From Hydrogenophaga sp040372165 (GTDB lineage Bacteria; Pseudomonadota; Gammaproteobacteria; Burkholderiales; Burkholderiaceae_C), in the NCBI RefSeq assembly GCF_040372165.1, contig NZ_BAABWG010000003.1, positions 682,001-746,000 on the forward strand: a stretch of DNA of 64,000 nucleotides, given 5' to 3'. The position numbers and the translations under genes were made by a program. Of this stretch, positions 1-7,622 are shown piece by piece (the stretch's first letter is position 1; the number at the start of each line of letters is the position of its first letter). The notes under the pieces are model-generated. The model saw nothing but the letters and a program-made list of their open reading frames with translations, ran no database searches and had not been told where the DNA came from.

Positions 1-576
1 GTGGGGGCGCAAAAAACTGCCGCGGTGGCCGCCGGCCTCATTTCCTTGAGCAATGATGGCATCGGCCCCGTTTTGTTCCAGCCACAGGGCTTCGGCCACC
101 GTGGTGGCGGTGGACACGACCAGGCAGCCGCACAGCTTGACCCGTTCGAGCAAATCAGGGTGGGGCAGGCCAAAGTGAAAACTGACGATGGGCGGCACGT
201 AGCGCTCCACCAGCACGCAGGCGTCGTGGCCGAACGGTACGCGGGAAGCGTCGCCATCGAATTTGGCCAGGTCGATGCCCGCCTCCTTGTAATAAGGCGC
301 CAAGGCGGACTGCCACTGACCCATTGCCGCTTCATCGGGCGAGGGCGTGGTATGGCAGAAGAAATTGACTGCCCACCAATCCTGCAGCTTCGCTTTTTGC
401 CGCATGGTCTCCAGCGTGGTGGCCAGGGCGGGCAGCCCCAGCATGCCGGCGGGCACGCCGCCCACGCCACCGGCCTTGCATACCGCCAAAGCCAATCGCG
501 TGTCCTGCGCGCCAGCCATCGGGGCCTGAAAGATGCGGGGTTTTTCGAACAGATGGTGAAGAGCGTGCTCGTTCAT
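1..576 (-). CDS. Nitronate monooxygenase family protein (partial, C-terminus outside window)
   Basis: The minus-strand frame opens with MNEHALHHLFEKPRIFQAPM and runs 192 codons without a stop to the window edge. The N-terminal QAPMAG motif, the AVCKAGGVGG segment and the NEAGGHRG segment near the end are typical of FMN-dependent nitronate monooxygenases (2-nitropropane dioxygenase family), which oxidise alkyl nitronates. About 190 residues are visible; the family is usually 320-380 residues, so the 3' part is cut off by the window. The gene is divergent from hpaR with 122 bp between the start codons. A role in the neighbouring aromatic pathway is not shown by the sequence. Confidence 0.8.
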   Translation of the reverse strand, partial: MNEHALHHLFEKPRIFQAPMAGAQDTRLALAVCKAGGVGGVPAGMLGLPALATTLETMRQKAKLQDWWAVNFFCHTTPSPDEAAMGQWQSALAPYYKEAGIDLAKFDGDASRVPFGHDACVLVERYVPPIVSFHFGLPHPDLLERVKLCGCLVVSTATTVAEALWLEQNGADAIIAQGNEAGGHRGSFLRPH

Positions 577-664
577 GGTGAATCCATCATGCCATGCCGT
601 CTTGGGCTTGGAAGATGTGTTTTGCCAACGCGAGCAGGTGGGTCTGGCGTTTCCTTCTGAAAAC

Positions 665-680
665 ATTTAATATATTAAAT
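665..680. promoter_or_regulatory. 16-bp perfect palindrome, candidate HpaR operator
   Basis: The sequence ATTTAATATATTAAAT is a perfect palindrome lying 18 bp before the hpaR start codon and 88 bp from the divergent nitronate monooxygenase start. MarR-family regulators bind AT-rich palindromes of about this length, usually near their own promoters. Autoregulation by HpaR is inferred, not shown. Confidence 0.5.
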
Positions 681-698
681 AAATCAGAAAACAGAGAC

Positions 699-1205
699 AT
701 GAGCCGTTCACCTTCCCCGCCATTTGTTCACCGCAACCTGCCCCGCCTGCTGCTGGAAGCGCGCGAGGCGGTGATGCAGCACACCCGCCCCAGCCTGCGC
801 GAGCATGGCCTGTCCGATCAGCAATGGCGTGTGCTGCGTGTGCTGGGCGAGCATGCCCGGGAACCCGGCGGCGTGGAGACAGGGCGCATTGCCCGCGAGG
901 CCTTTTTGCTCGGTCCCAGCCTCACCGGAGTGCTGGCCCGCATGGAGCGCGATGGCTTGATCGTTCGCAGCCGCTGTGCAGATGACGGCCGCCGCACGGT
1001 GGTGCGGGCCACGCCAGAGGGCTTGCGCCTGGTGCGCTCCCTCTCGGCCACGATTGAGACCCACTACGCCTGGATGGAAGAGCGCCTGGGCAAGGCCCGC
1101 CTCGCGCAGCTCTACGCCCTGCTGGACGATGTGATTGCACTGGAAATCCCTGATGCGACGGGTGAGAGCGCTCAAGGGGCAGACGAACACGAAGACGCGG
1201 CCTGA
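699..1205 (+). CDS. hpaR: HpaR, MarR-family regulator of homoprotocatechuate degradation
   Basis: A 168-residue MarR-type winged-helix regulator. The N-terminus NLPRLLLEAREAVMQHTRPSL, followed by EHGLSDQQWRVLRVL and a wing region with LARMERDGLIVRSRCADDGRR, is characteristic of HpaR, the repressor of the 4-hydroxyphenylacetate meta operon. HpaR is relieved by pathway aromatics such as 4-hydroxyphenylacetate. I chose the ATG at 699 rather than upstream in-frame starts because the conserved family sequence begins just after it. It is the first gene of the hpa cluster and a perfect palindrome sits directly upstream. The subfamily assignment leans on both sequence and context. Confidence 0.85.
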   Translation: MSRSPSPPFVHRNLPRLLLEAREAVMQHTRPSLREHGLSDQQWRVLRVLGEHAREPGGVETGRIAREAFLLGPSLTGVLARMERDGLIVRSRCADDGRRTVVRATPEGLRLVRSLSATIETHYAWMEERLGKARLAQLYALLDDVIALEIPDATGESAQGADEHEDAA

Positions 1206-1247
1206 CCCAAGCGTTTGGCCAACAAGATTTTTTCGGAGACACCGATC

Positions 1248-1922
1248 ATGACGATGACCTGGTTGCCGCACTACCTGCCTGAAGGCACCGTGTACGGCGT
1301 GTTGCTCAACTTCCAGCGGGAAACGGCCCTGTGGGCAGACCGCATGAACCAAGACCCCTACAAGGCACCACCCAAGGCGCCGGTCCTCTACGTGAAAACG
1401 GCGAACACCTTCACGCCCAGCGGGCACGATGTGCCGCTGGCGGCCGACGTGCCAGAAGTGGAAGTGGGGGCCGCCGTGGGCCTGATCATGGGCGAGCCCG
1501 GCCAAGGGCCGGTGGCCTGCGCGCTGTTCAGCGACTTGGCCGTTCCGCACGAGAGCTATTTCCGCCCACCGGTGAAGTTCCGTTGCCGCGACGGCTTCCT
1601 GGGTGTTGGTCGAGATGCCATCGCGCTGGCCGCTGTGGGTGGGCTGGAAGGTTTGCAGAAACACCTGTTGGAAGTGCGCGTCGATGGCGTCCTTCGCCAG
1701 ACGGTCCAACTCGGCGACATGGTGCGTGAAGCCAGTGTCTTGCTCGCTGACGTGGCCGAATTCATGACGCTGCAGCGCGGCGATGTGCTGCTGCTGGGCA
1801 GCGATTGCCTGGCGGATGGCTCGCGCCCTCGCGCCAAAGTGGGCGACACCGTGGAGGTGAGCGCGGCAGGCTTCAAGCCTGTGGTGACCCACTTTGTGGC
1901 TGAAGAGGAGGTGACGGCATGA
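1248..1922 (+). CDS. hpaG1: HpaG N-terminal-type subunit (HpaG1), HHDD isomerase/OPET decarboxylase
   Basis: A 224-residue FAH-superfamily protein matching the N-terminal half of the fused E. coli HpaG. With HpaG2 it isomerises 2-hydroxyhepta-2,4-diene-1,7-dioate and decarboxylates 5-oxopent-3-ene-1,2,5-tricarboxylate. The segment GTVYGVLLNFQRE and a KAPVLYVKTANTF motif are typical of this half. The ATG at 1248 follows a GGAGA ribosome site at 1235-1239; a TTG at 1215 in frame is unlikely. The stop codon overlaps the next gene's ATG by 4 bp, so the two subunits are probably translationally coupled and form a heteromer. Confidence 0.88.
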   Translation: MTMTWLPHYLPEGTVYGVLLNFQRETALWADRMNQDPYKAPPKAPVLYVKTANTFTPSGHDVPLAADVPEVEVGAAVGLIMGEPGQGPVACALFSDLAVPHESYFRPPVKFRCRDGFLGVGRDAIALAAVGGLEGLQKHLLEVRVDGVLRQTVQLGDMVREASVLLADVAEFMTLQRGDVLLLGSDCLADGSRPRAKVGDTVEVSAAGFKPVVTHFVAEEEVTA

Positions 1923-2716
1923 AGCGCGCACGCATTGCCTGGGCCGGCGCCGTTCATGACGCCATTGAAGTCGCTGATGCCCCTGACCAGCTCGAACTGC
2001 TCACGCCTGCCTTGCGCGGCACCCGGGTACCCATGGCAGAGGTGGTCTGGTTGCCGCCGCTGGCGCCCATGCCGGCACACCGGCCGCGGACCGTCCTCGC
2101 GCTCGGCCTGAACTACGCCGACCACGCCAAGGAACTGGCATTCAAGGCGCCAACCGAGCCACTGGCTTTTGTCAAAGGCGAGGCGTCGCTGATTGGCCAC
2201 CGTGCCACCACCGTGCGCCCCGCTGGTGTGAAGAACATGCACTACGAATGCGAGCTCGCCGTGGTGATTGGCCGCAAGGCCCGGCGCGTGTCCAAGGCTG
2301 ACGCACTGGACTATGTGGGCGGCTACACCGTGGCCAACGACTACGCGATTCGTGACTACCTGGAAAACTGGTACCGCCCGAACCTGCGTGTGAAGAACCG
2401 CGACACCTGCACGCCCATCGGCCCCTGGTTGGTGGATGCGGCTCACGTCCACGAACAACTCGGCGGCCCTGGAAATTTGCGCTTGCGCACCACGGTAGAC
2501 GGCAAGGTCACGCAAGAGGGCACGACCGCCGCCCTGATCTTCGATGTGCCCACGCTCATCGAATATTTCAGCGCCTTCATGACCTTGCAACCGGGCGACC
2601 TGATCCTCACCGGCACGCCCGATGGCGTGGTGGATTGCCCCGCCGGCTCTGAGGTGGTGACGGAAATCGAAGGTATCGGCCGCCTGGTGAACTTCATCGT
2701 CTCCCCCGCGCAGTGA
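1919..2716 (+). CDS. hpaG2: HpaG C-terminal-type subunit (HpaG2), FAH-family isomerase/decarboxylase
   Basis: A 265-residue fumarylacetoacetate hydrolase-fold protein corresponding to the C-terminal half of fused HpaG. It shows LGLNYADHAKE, an acidic metal site around YECELAVVIGRKARRV, the GYTVANDYAIRDY block and the terminal LTGTPDGV motif. The acidic residues of the ECE and D segments should bind the divalent metal. It starts inside the hpaG1 stop codon (ATGA). In enteric bacteria the two halves are fused; here they are separate genes, a common arrangement in other proteobacteria. Confidence 0.9.
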   Translation: MKRARIAWAGAVHDAIEVADAPDQLELLTPALRGTRVPMAEVVWLPPLAPMPAHRPRTVLALGLNYADHAKELAFKAPTEPLAFVKGEASLIGHRATTVRPAGVKNMHYECELAVVIGRKARRVSKADALDYVGGYTVANDYAIRDYLENWYRPNLRVKNRDTCTPIGPWLVDAAHVHEQLGGPGNLRLRTTVDGKVTQEGTTAALIFDVPTLIEYFSAFMTLQPGDLILTGTPDGVVDCPAGSEVVTEIEGIGRLVNFIVSPAQ

Positions 2717-2752
2717 ACACAGATCACAGATTCTTCCCGGACATTGACTGAC

Positions 2753-4222
2753 ATGACCCAACGCATCGACCACCTCATCAACGGCCAGACCGTGGCTGGC
2801 AACACCTACTTCGAAACCACCAACCCCGCCACCCAGGGCGTGCTGGCTGAAGTCGCCTCCGGCGGCGAAGCGGAGGTGAACGCTGCCGTGGCGGCTGCCA
2901 AGGACGCGTTTCCGAAATGGGCCGGCTTGGCCGCACCTGAACGTGCAAAGAAAATCCGTGCCCTGGGCGACCTGATCGCCAAGCACGTGCCAGAAATCGC
3001 GCGCACCGAGACCGATGACACCGGGCAGGTGATCGGCCAGACCGGCAAGGCGCTGGTGCCTCGCGCGGCCGACAACTTCTACTACTTTGCCGAGATGTGC
3101 ACCCGCGTGGATGGCCACACCTATCCCACGCCCACGCATCTGAACTACACGCTGTTCCATCCGGTGGGTGTGTGTGCGCTCATCAGCCCATGGAATGTGC
3201 CCTTCATGACCGCGACCTGGAAGGTGGCGCCCTGCCTGGCCTTTGGCAACACGGCCGTGCTCAAGATGAGCGAGCTCTCGCCCATGACGGCGGCGCGTCT
3301 GGGTGAGCTGGCACTGGAGGCCGGCATCCCCGCGGGCGTGCTCAACATCGTGCACGGCTACGGCAAGGAAGCGGGCGAGCCGCTGTGTGCCCACCCGGAC
3401 GTGCGCGCCATCTCCTTCACCGGCTCCACCGCCACCGGCAACCGCATCGTGCAAAGCGCTGGACTGAAGAAGTTCAGCATGGAGCTCGGCGGCAAGAGCC
3501 CGTTTGTGATCTTTGACGACGCCGATCTGGACCGAGCACTGGATGCCGCCGTGTTCATGATCTTCTCCAACAACGGCGAGCGTTGCACAGCAGGCAGCCG
3601 TATCCTGGTGCAGCAAAGCATTTACGCCGACTTCGTCGAGAAGTTCGCCGAGCGCGCCCGAGGCATCGCCGTGGGTGACCCCCAGAATGAAAAAACCATC
3701 ATCGGCCCCATGGTCAGCCAGAACCACCTGGCCAAGGTCCGCAGCTACATCGAGCTCGGCCCCAAGGAAGGCGCCACCATGGTTTGCGGCGGCATTGATC
3801 GCCCGTCCTACGCCGCAGAGCTGCCCGACCGTGTGAAGAATGGCAACTACGTCTGGCCCACCGTCTTCGCTGACGTGGACAACCGCATGCGCATTGCACA
3901 GGAAGAGATCTTTGGCCCGGTGGCCTGCCTGATTCCGTTCAAGGACGAAGCGCACGCCATCGAACTGGCCAATGACATCCAGTACGGCTTGTCGAGCTAC
4001 GTGTGGACGGAGAACCTGGGCAAGGCGCATCGCGTGGCCGCTTCGATCGAAGCCGGCATGTGTTTTGTGAACAGCCAGAACGTGCGCGACCTGCGCCAGC
4101 CCTTTGGCGGCACCAAGGCATCGGGCACTGGCCGTGAGGGCGGCACCTGGAGCTACGAAGTGTTTCTGGAGCCCAAGAACGTGGCGGTGTCGATGGGTTC
4201 ACACCACATCCCGAAATGGTGA
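2753..4222 (+). CDS. hpaE: 5-carboxymethyl-2-hydroxymuconate semialdehyde dehydrogenase
   Basis: A 489-residue NAD-dependent aldehyde dehydrogenase that oxidises the ring-cleavage product of HpaD. It carries the ISPWNVPFMTATWK cofactor block, the FTGSTATG Rossmann motif, the general-base Glu in MELGGKSPF (about residue 245) and the catalytic Cys in GERCTAGSR (about 280). Length matches HpaE. The ATG at 2753 gives the expected N-terminus with the FINGQ-like LINGQTV segment; a TTG at 2744 is also in frame. It is followed by a GC-rich hairpin repeat rather than directly by the next gene. Confidence 0.92.
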   Translation: MTQRIDHLINGQTVAGNTYFETTNPATQGVLAEVASGGEAEVNAAVAAAKDAFPKWAGLAAPERAKKIRALGDLIAKHVPEIARTETDDTGQVIGQTGKALVPRAADNFYYFAEMCTRVDGHTYPTPTHLNYTLFHPVGVCALISPWNVPFMTATWKVAPCLAFGNTAVLKMSELSPMTAARLGELALEAGIPAGVLNIVHGYGKEAGEPLCAHPDVRAISFTGSTATGNRIVQSAGLKKFSMELGGKSPFVIFDDADLDRALDAAVFMIFSNNGERCTAGSRILVQQSIYADFVEKFAERARGIAVGDPQNEKTIIGPMVSQNHLAKVRSYIELGPKEGATMVCGGIDRPSYAAELPDRVKNGNYVWPTVFADVDNRMRIAQEEIFGPVACLIPFKDEAHAIELANDIQYGLSSYVWTENLGKAHRVAASIEAGMCFVNSQNVRDLRQPFGGTKASGTGREGGTWSYEVFLEPKNVAVSMGSHHIPKW

Positions 4223-4310
4223 CACCCCCGCGCCGCCTGCGGCGTCACCCCCTCAAGGGGGCGGCACGTGCGGACCGGGAAACCCGGATCTGCCGTGCCC
4301 TCGGATTGGC
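4223..4310 (+). repeat. GC-rich multi-hairpin repeat (copy R1), immediately 3' of hpaE
   Basis: A roughly 88-bp element made of three short inverted repeats in series: a GCCGCCTGCGGC-like hairpin, a CCCCCTC-AA-GGGGG hairpin at 4248-4261, and an ACCGGGAAACCCGG hairpin near 4275. The same order of hairpins appears at eight other places in the window. No T-run follows, so it is not a classical terminator. Confidence 0.8.
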
Positions 4311-4391
4311 GGGTTGGCGTGCGATAGCAGTTGGCGTGTTCGCCGGTTGTTGGCTTGGGCATGAGCTGGTCGATGAATAAAGGAGACTGAT

Positions 4392-5318
4392 ATGGGCAAG
4401 GTTGCACTGGTGGGAAAGATCACCCACGTGCCTTCGATGTACCTGAGCGAGCTGGACGGACCGCGCAAGGGCACACGCAAGGATGCGATTGACGGGCACA
4501 AGATCATTGCCCAGCGTTGTCGCGAGTTGAACGTGGACACCATCGTGGTGTTTGACACGCATTGGCTGGTCAACGCGAACTACCACATCAACTGCGCCAG
4601 GCATTGGTCTGGCACGTACACCAGCAACGAGCTGCCGCACTTCATCAGCAACATGGGCTACGCCATTCCGGGCAACCCTGAGCTGGGGAAATTGCTGGCC
4701 AAGGTGGCGAACGAGTTCGGGGTGGAAACGCTGGCGCACGACGCCACCACGCTGGCGCCTGAGTACGGCACGCTGGTGCCCATGCGCTACATGAATGAGG
4801 ACGAGCATTTCAAGGCGATCTCGGTCTCTGCCCTGTGCACCTCGCACTACCTGAACGACAGTGCGCGCCTGGGCTGGGCCATGCGGCGCGCAGTGGAGGA
4901 CCACTACGACGGCAATGTGGCGTTCCTCGCCAGTGGTTCGCTCAGCCATCGCTTTGCCCAAAACGGTCTGGCGCCCGAGTACGCCTTCAAGATCTGGAGC
5001 CCGTTCCTGGAGCACCTGGATCAGGAAGTCATCCGGATGTGGCTGGCAGGTGAGTGGAAGGCTTTCTGCGAGATGCTGCCCGAGTACGCCAGCAAGGGCC
5101 ATGGCGAAGGCTTCATGCACGACACCGCCATGATGCTGGGCGTGTTGGGCTGGAGCGAGTACCAGGGCCAGGCCGAGATCATCACGCCGTACTTTGGTGC
5201 GTCCGGCACGGGCCAGATGAATGCGTTGTTCCCGGTCACGCCGGTGACGGGCAATGCCATTCCGAAGGCGCAAGCTTCGTCGGCAGATGGCTACACCGCC
5301 GTCAGCACACGCCTTTGA
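4392..5318 (+). CDS. hpaD: Homoprotocatechuate (3,4-dihydroxyphenylacetate) 2,3-dioxygenase
   Basis: A 308-residue class III (LigB-type) extradiol dioxygenase that cleaves 3,4-dihydroxyphenylacetate to 5-carboxymethyl-2-hydroxymuconate semialdehyde using Fe(II). The N-terminal KITHVPSMYLSE, FDTHWLVNANYH and LASGSLSH segments match the family and supply likely metal-binding and acid-base histidines. Length and start, with GGAGAC upstream at 4381-4386, fit HpaD. Unlike catechol 2,3-dioxygenase at 28 kb, this is not a vicinal-oxygen-chelate protein, so the two pathways in the window use unrelated ring-cleavage enzymes. Confidence 0.93.
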   Translation: MGKVALVGKITHVPSMYLSELDGPRKGTRKDAIDGHKIIAQRCRELNVDTIVVFDTHWLVNANYHINCARHWSGTYTSNELPHFISNMGYAIPGNPELGKLLAKVANEFGVETLAHDATTLAPEYGTLVPMRYMNEDEHFKAISVSALCTSHYLNDSARLGWAMRRAVEDHYDGNVAFLASGSLSHRFAQNGLAPEYAFKIWSPFLEHLDQEVIRMWLAGEWKAFCEMLPEYASKGHGEGFMHDTAMMLGVLGWSEYQGQAEIITPYFGASGTGQMNALFPVTPVTGNAIPKAQASSADGYTAVSTRL

Positions 5319-5352
5319 CCCACGCACTCGCATAGACAACGAGGAATCCGCC

Positions 5353-5799
5353 ATGCCTCATCTGGTCATTCTCTACTCTGGCAACCTGGACAAGCCGGCA
5401 CAAGAAGGCGGCACCGACATGGGCGCGCTGTGCCGCTCGCTGGCCGACACCATGCTGGCCCAGCGCGACGAAGACGGCATGCTGGTCTTCCCGCCGGGCG
5501 GCACACGCGTGCTGGCCTACCCCGCAGCACACTGGGCCATTTCGGACGGTGGCGCAGCCGGCCTGGCAGTGGGCAAGGGCGGCGACTATGCCTTTGTGTA
5601 CATGAATCTGCGCATGGCGCGAGGGCGAAGCGCCTGGGTGCATGAGCAGGCAGGTCGCGCGCTGGAAGCCTGTGTGAAGGCGCATTTTGCCGAGCAGTTT
5701 GAGCGCCGGCCGATTGGCGTGACCTTGCAGATCGATGAAGGCGCGGAAGTCTTCGATGCCAAGAACAGCTCCCTGCACCCGCTGTTTCATCGCGACTGA
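5353..5799 (+). CDS. hpaF: 5-carboxymethyl-2-hydroxymuconate delta-isomerase
   Basis: A 148-residue CHMI-family protein of the tautomerase superfamily. Mature N-terminal Pro is visible (MPHLVILYSGNL), as needed for the general-base proline. It also shows the RPIGVTLQIDEG and KNSSLHPLF segments typical of HpaF. It isomerises 5-carboxymethyl-2-hydroxymuconate before decarboxylation by HpaG. The start at 5353 was chosen over upstream in-frame ATGs because it gives Pro-1 and follows GAGGA at 5341-5345. It lies 34 bp after hpaD. Confidence 0.9.
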   Translation: MPHLVILYSGNLDKPAQEGGTDMGALCRSLADTMLAQRDEDGMLVFPPGGTRVLAYPAAHWAISDGGAAGLAVGKGGDYAFVYMNLRMARGRSAWVHEQAGRALEACVKAHFAEQFERRPIGVTLQIDEGAEVFDAKNSSLHPLFHRD

Positions 5800-5844
5800 G
5801 GCCCCGGGCTATCCCGAAACGGTTTTCCCTTACCCAAGTGACCC

Positions 5845-6660
5845 ATGCTGGACAACGCACTCATTGAACAACTGGCCGCCGAGCTGCAGCAGGCGCAAAT
5901 CACCCGCACGCAGGTAGAGCACTTCTCCAAGCGCTTTCCCGAGATGACCATCGAAGACGGCTACCGCGTGGGTCGGGCGTGGGTCGCACTGCAGGTAGCC
6001 AATGGCCGCAAGATCATCGGCCACAAAATCGGACTGACCTCACGCGCCATGCAGATCTCCAGCCAGATCGACGAGCCCGACTACGGCACCTTGCTCGACG
6101 ACATGTTCTATGCCTGTCAGCCGGGGCAGGTGCTGGACATTCCCATGGAGCGCTTCATCAAGCCGCGCGTCGAGGTGGAGTTGGCGTTCGTGCTCAAGAA
6201 GCCGCTGCGCGGCCCTCATGTCACTGTGGAGCAAGTGATCGACGCCACCTCGTACATCACGCCCGCCATTGAAATCATCGATTCGCGCATCGAGCAATTT
6301 GACCGCGACACCAAGGCCATGCGCAAGGTGTTCGACACCATCAGCGACAACGCGGCCAATGCCGCCATCGTGCTGGGTGGAGAGAAGGTCTCGCCCGATG
6401 TGCTGGATCGACCCTGGTGCGGCGCCATTCTGCGACAGAACGATGTGGTGGAAGAGACGGGTCTGGCTGCAGGCGTGCAAGGTGACCCCGCCATCGGCAT
6501 CGCATGGCTGGCCAACAAGCTGGCCCCCTGGGGTGAATCCCTGTCTGCTGGCGAAGTGGTGCTGGCCGGTTCGTTCACCCGCCCGGTGGCGGCAGCGCAG
6601 GGCGATGTGTTTGAAGCCGATTACGGGCCGTTGGGGGTGTTGCAGTTCCGCTTCGTGTAG
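5845..6660 (+). CDS. hpaH: 2-oxo-hept-4-ene-1,7-dioate hydratase
   Basis: A 271-residue member of the hydratase/decarboxylase family (FAH-like fold) that adds water to 2-oxohept-4-ene-1,7-dioate, dependent on Mg2+. The family segments GHKIGLTSRAMQ, VEVELAFVLKKPL with acidic metal ligands, and IEIIDSRIEQF are clear. It is a paralogue of the meta-pathway hydratases and decarboxylases at 25-28 kb and 59-61 kb, but the FYACQPGQVLDIPMERFIKPRVE portion and its position between hpaF and hpaI mark it as HpaH. A hairpin repeat begins just after its stop codon. Confidence 0.9.
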   Translation: MLDNALIEQLAAELQQAQITRTQVEHFSKRFPEMTIEDGYRVGRAWVALQVANGRKIIGHKIGLTSRAMQISSQIDEPDYGTLLDDMFYACQPGQVLDIPMERFIKPRVEVELAFVLKKPLRGPHVTVEQVIDATSYITPAIEIIDSRIEQFDRDTKAMRKVFDTISDNAANAAIVLGGEKVSPDVLDRPWCGAILRQNDVVEETGLAAGVQGDPAIGIAWLANKLAPWGESLSAGEVVLAGSFTRPVAAAQGDVFEADYGPLGVLQFRFV

Positions 6661-6667
6661 AGAGCTG

Positions 6668-6750
6668 ACCCCCTGCGCCGCTTTGCGGCTTCCCCCCGGA
6701 AGGGGGGCACACCTTGGACCGGCGAAGCCGGATCATCGGTGTGTTTGGGT
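6668..6750 (+). repeat. GC-rich multi-hairpin repeat (copy R2), immediately 3' of hpaH
   Basis: The same three-hairpin order as R1: CGCCGCTTTGCGGC, then CCCCCCGGAAGGGGGG, then ACCGGCGAAGCCGG. It starts within about 10 bp of the hpaH stop codon and is in the same orientation relative to the upstream gene as R1. Confidence 0.8.
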
Positions 6751-6851
6751 TGAGTGCTTTTGGCCCTCGCAGGTCCAATGGCGAATGATTTGGTGGGGGC
6801 GTTCCAGTCAACCCTGGACGGTAGCCCGAAGAAACGACAGGAGACAGAACC

Positions 6852-7622
6852 ATGGCAGACGCATTTCTCAAACCCGCCCGCTTCAGCGATGAAGAATGGC
6901 AAGCCCGTGTGCAACTCGCGGCCTGCTACCGCATCTTCGCGCACCTGGGCTGGGAAGAGCTGATCTACAACCATATCTCGCTGCGGGTGCCGACAGAAAA
7001 ACCTGGTGAGTGTCACTTCCTCATCAACCCCTTTGGCTTGCACTACACCGAGGTCACAGCGTCGAATCTGGTGAAGGTCGATGCCGATGGCAACATCATT
7101 GGCAACGACGACTGGCCCATCAACCCGGCGGGCATCACTTTCCACGGCGGTATCCATGCGGCCTTGCCGGATGCGCATTGCGTGATGCATGTACACACCA
7201 CGCCCACCATGGCCGTGTGTTGCAGCGAAGAGGGGTTGAGCTATACCAATTTCTATGCGGCGCAGTTGTGGAACCAGGTGGCCTATCACGACTTTGAAGG
7301 CATCACAGTCCACCCCGAAGAGCGCGATCGCATTCTGGCCTCTGCCGGCGACAAGCGAGTGCTGCTCTTGCGCAACCATGGCCCGGTGGTCATCGGGCAA
7401 TCGCTGGCCCATGCGTTCAATCTCATGTGGCTGGTGCAGCGTGCCTGTGAGATCCAGCTGGCGTCCTCAGCTCTGGGCGCCTTGCGGCAGATTTCCGTGC
7501 CAGTGCTGGAGAGCTGTGTGCGCGACTCGCTCAACTTCAACCCCAAGTTCGGCGCGGGTGAAGATTCCTTCGCCGCCTTGCAACGACTCATTGACCGCAT
7601 CGACCCGGGGTACCGCGCATGA
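6852..7622 (+). CDS. Class II aldolase/adducin family protein
   Basis: A 256-residue class II aldolase-like protein. The metal-binding histidines appear in MHVHTTPTM (about residues 113-121) and in LLRNHGPVV (about residue 175), and the N-terminal YNHISLRVP segment is typical. The family covers fuculose- and ribulose-phosphate aldolases and also decarboxylase-type members. It is not a standard step of the homoprotocatechuate pathway, yet it lies between hpaH and hpaI on the same strand and overlaps the next gene by 4 bp. Its substrate is unknown; it might handle an alternative hydroxy-oxo acid. AGGAGAC precedes the ATG. Confidence 0.8.
   Translation: MADAFLKPARFSDEEWQARVQLAACYRIFAHLGWEELIYNHISLRVPTEKPGECHFLINPFGLHYTEVTASNLVKVDADGNIIGNDDWPINPAGITFHGGIHAALPDAHCVMHVHTTPTMAVCCSEEGLSYTNFYAAQLWNQVAYHDFEGITVHPEERDRILASAGDKRVLLLRNHGPVVIGQSLAHAFNLMWLVQRACEIQLASSALGALRQISVPVLESCVRDSLNFNPKFGAGEDSFAALQRLIDRIDPGYRA

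Noticed and set aside
1556..4030. Very long open frame on the minus strand (about 820 codons) opposite hpaG1-hpaG2-hpaE
   Set aside because: It is antisense to three well-supported genes, has His/Gly/Val-rich composition typical of GC-rich shadow frames, and shows no domain.
4223..4310. Hairpin repeats considered as rho-independent terminators
   Set aside because: Stems are strong but no T-run follows any of the copies, and operon genes continue directly downstream in the same direction.
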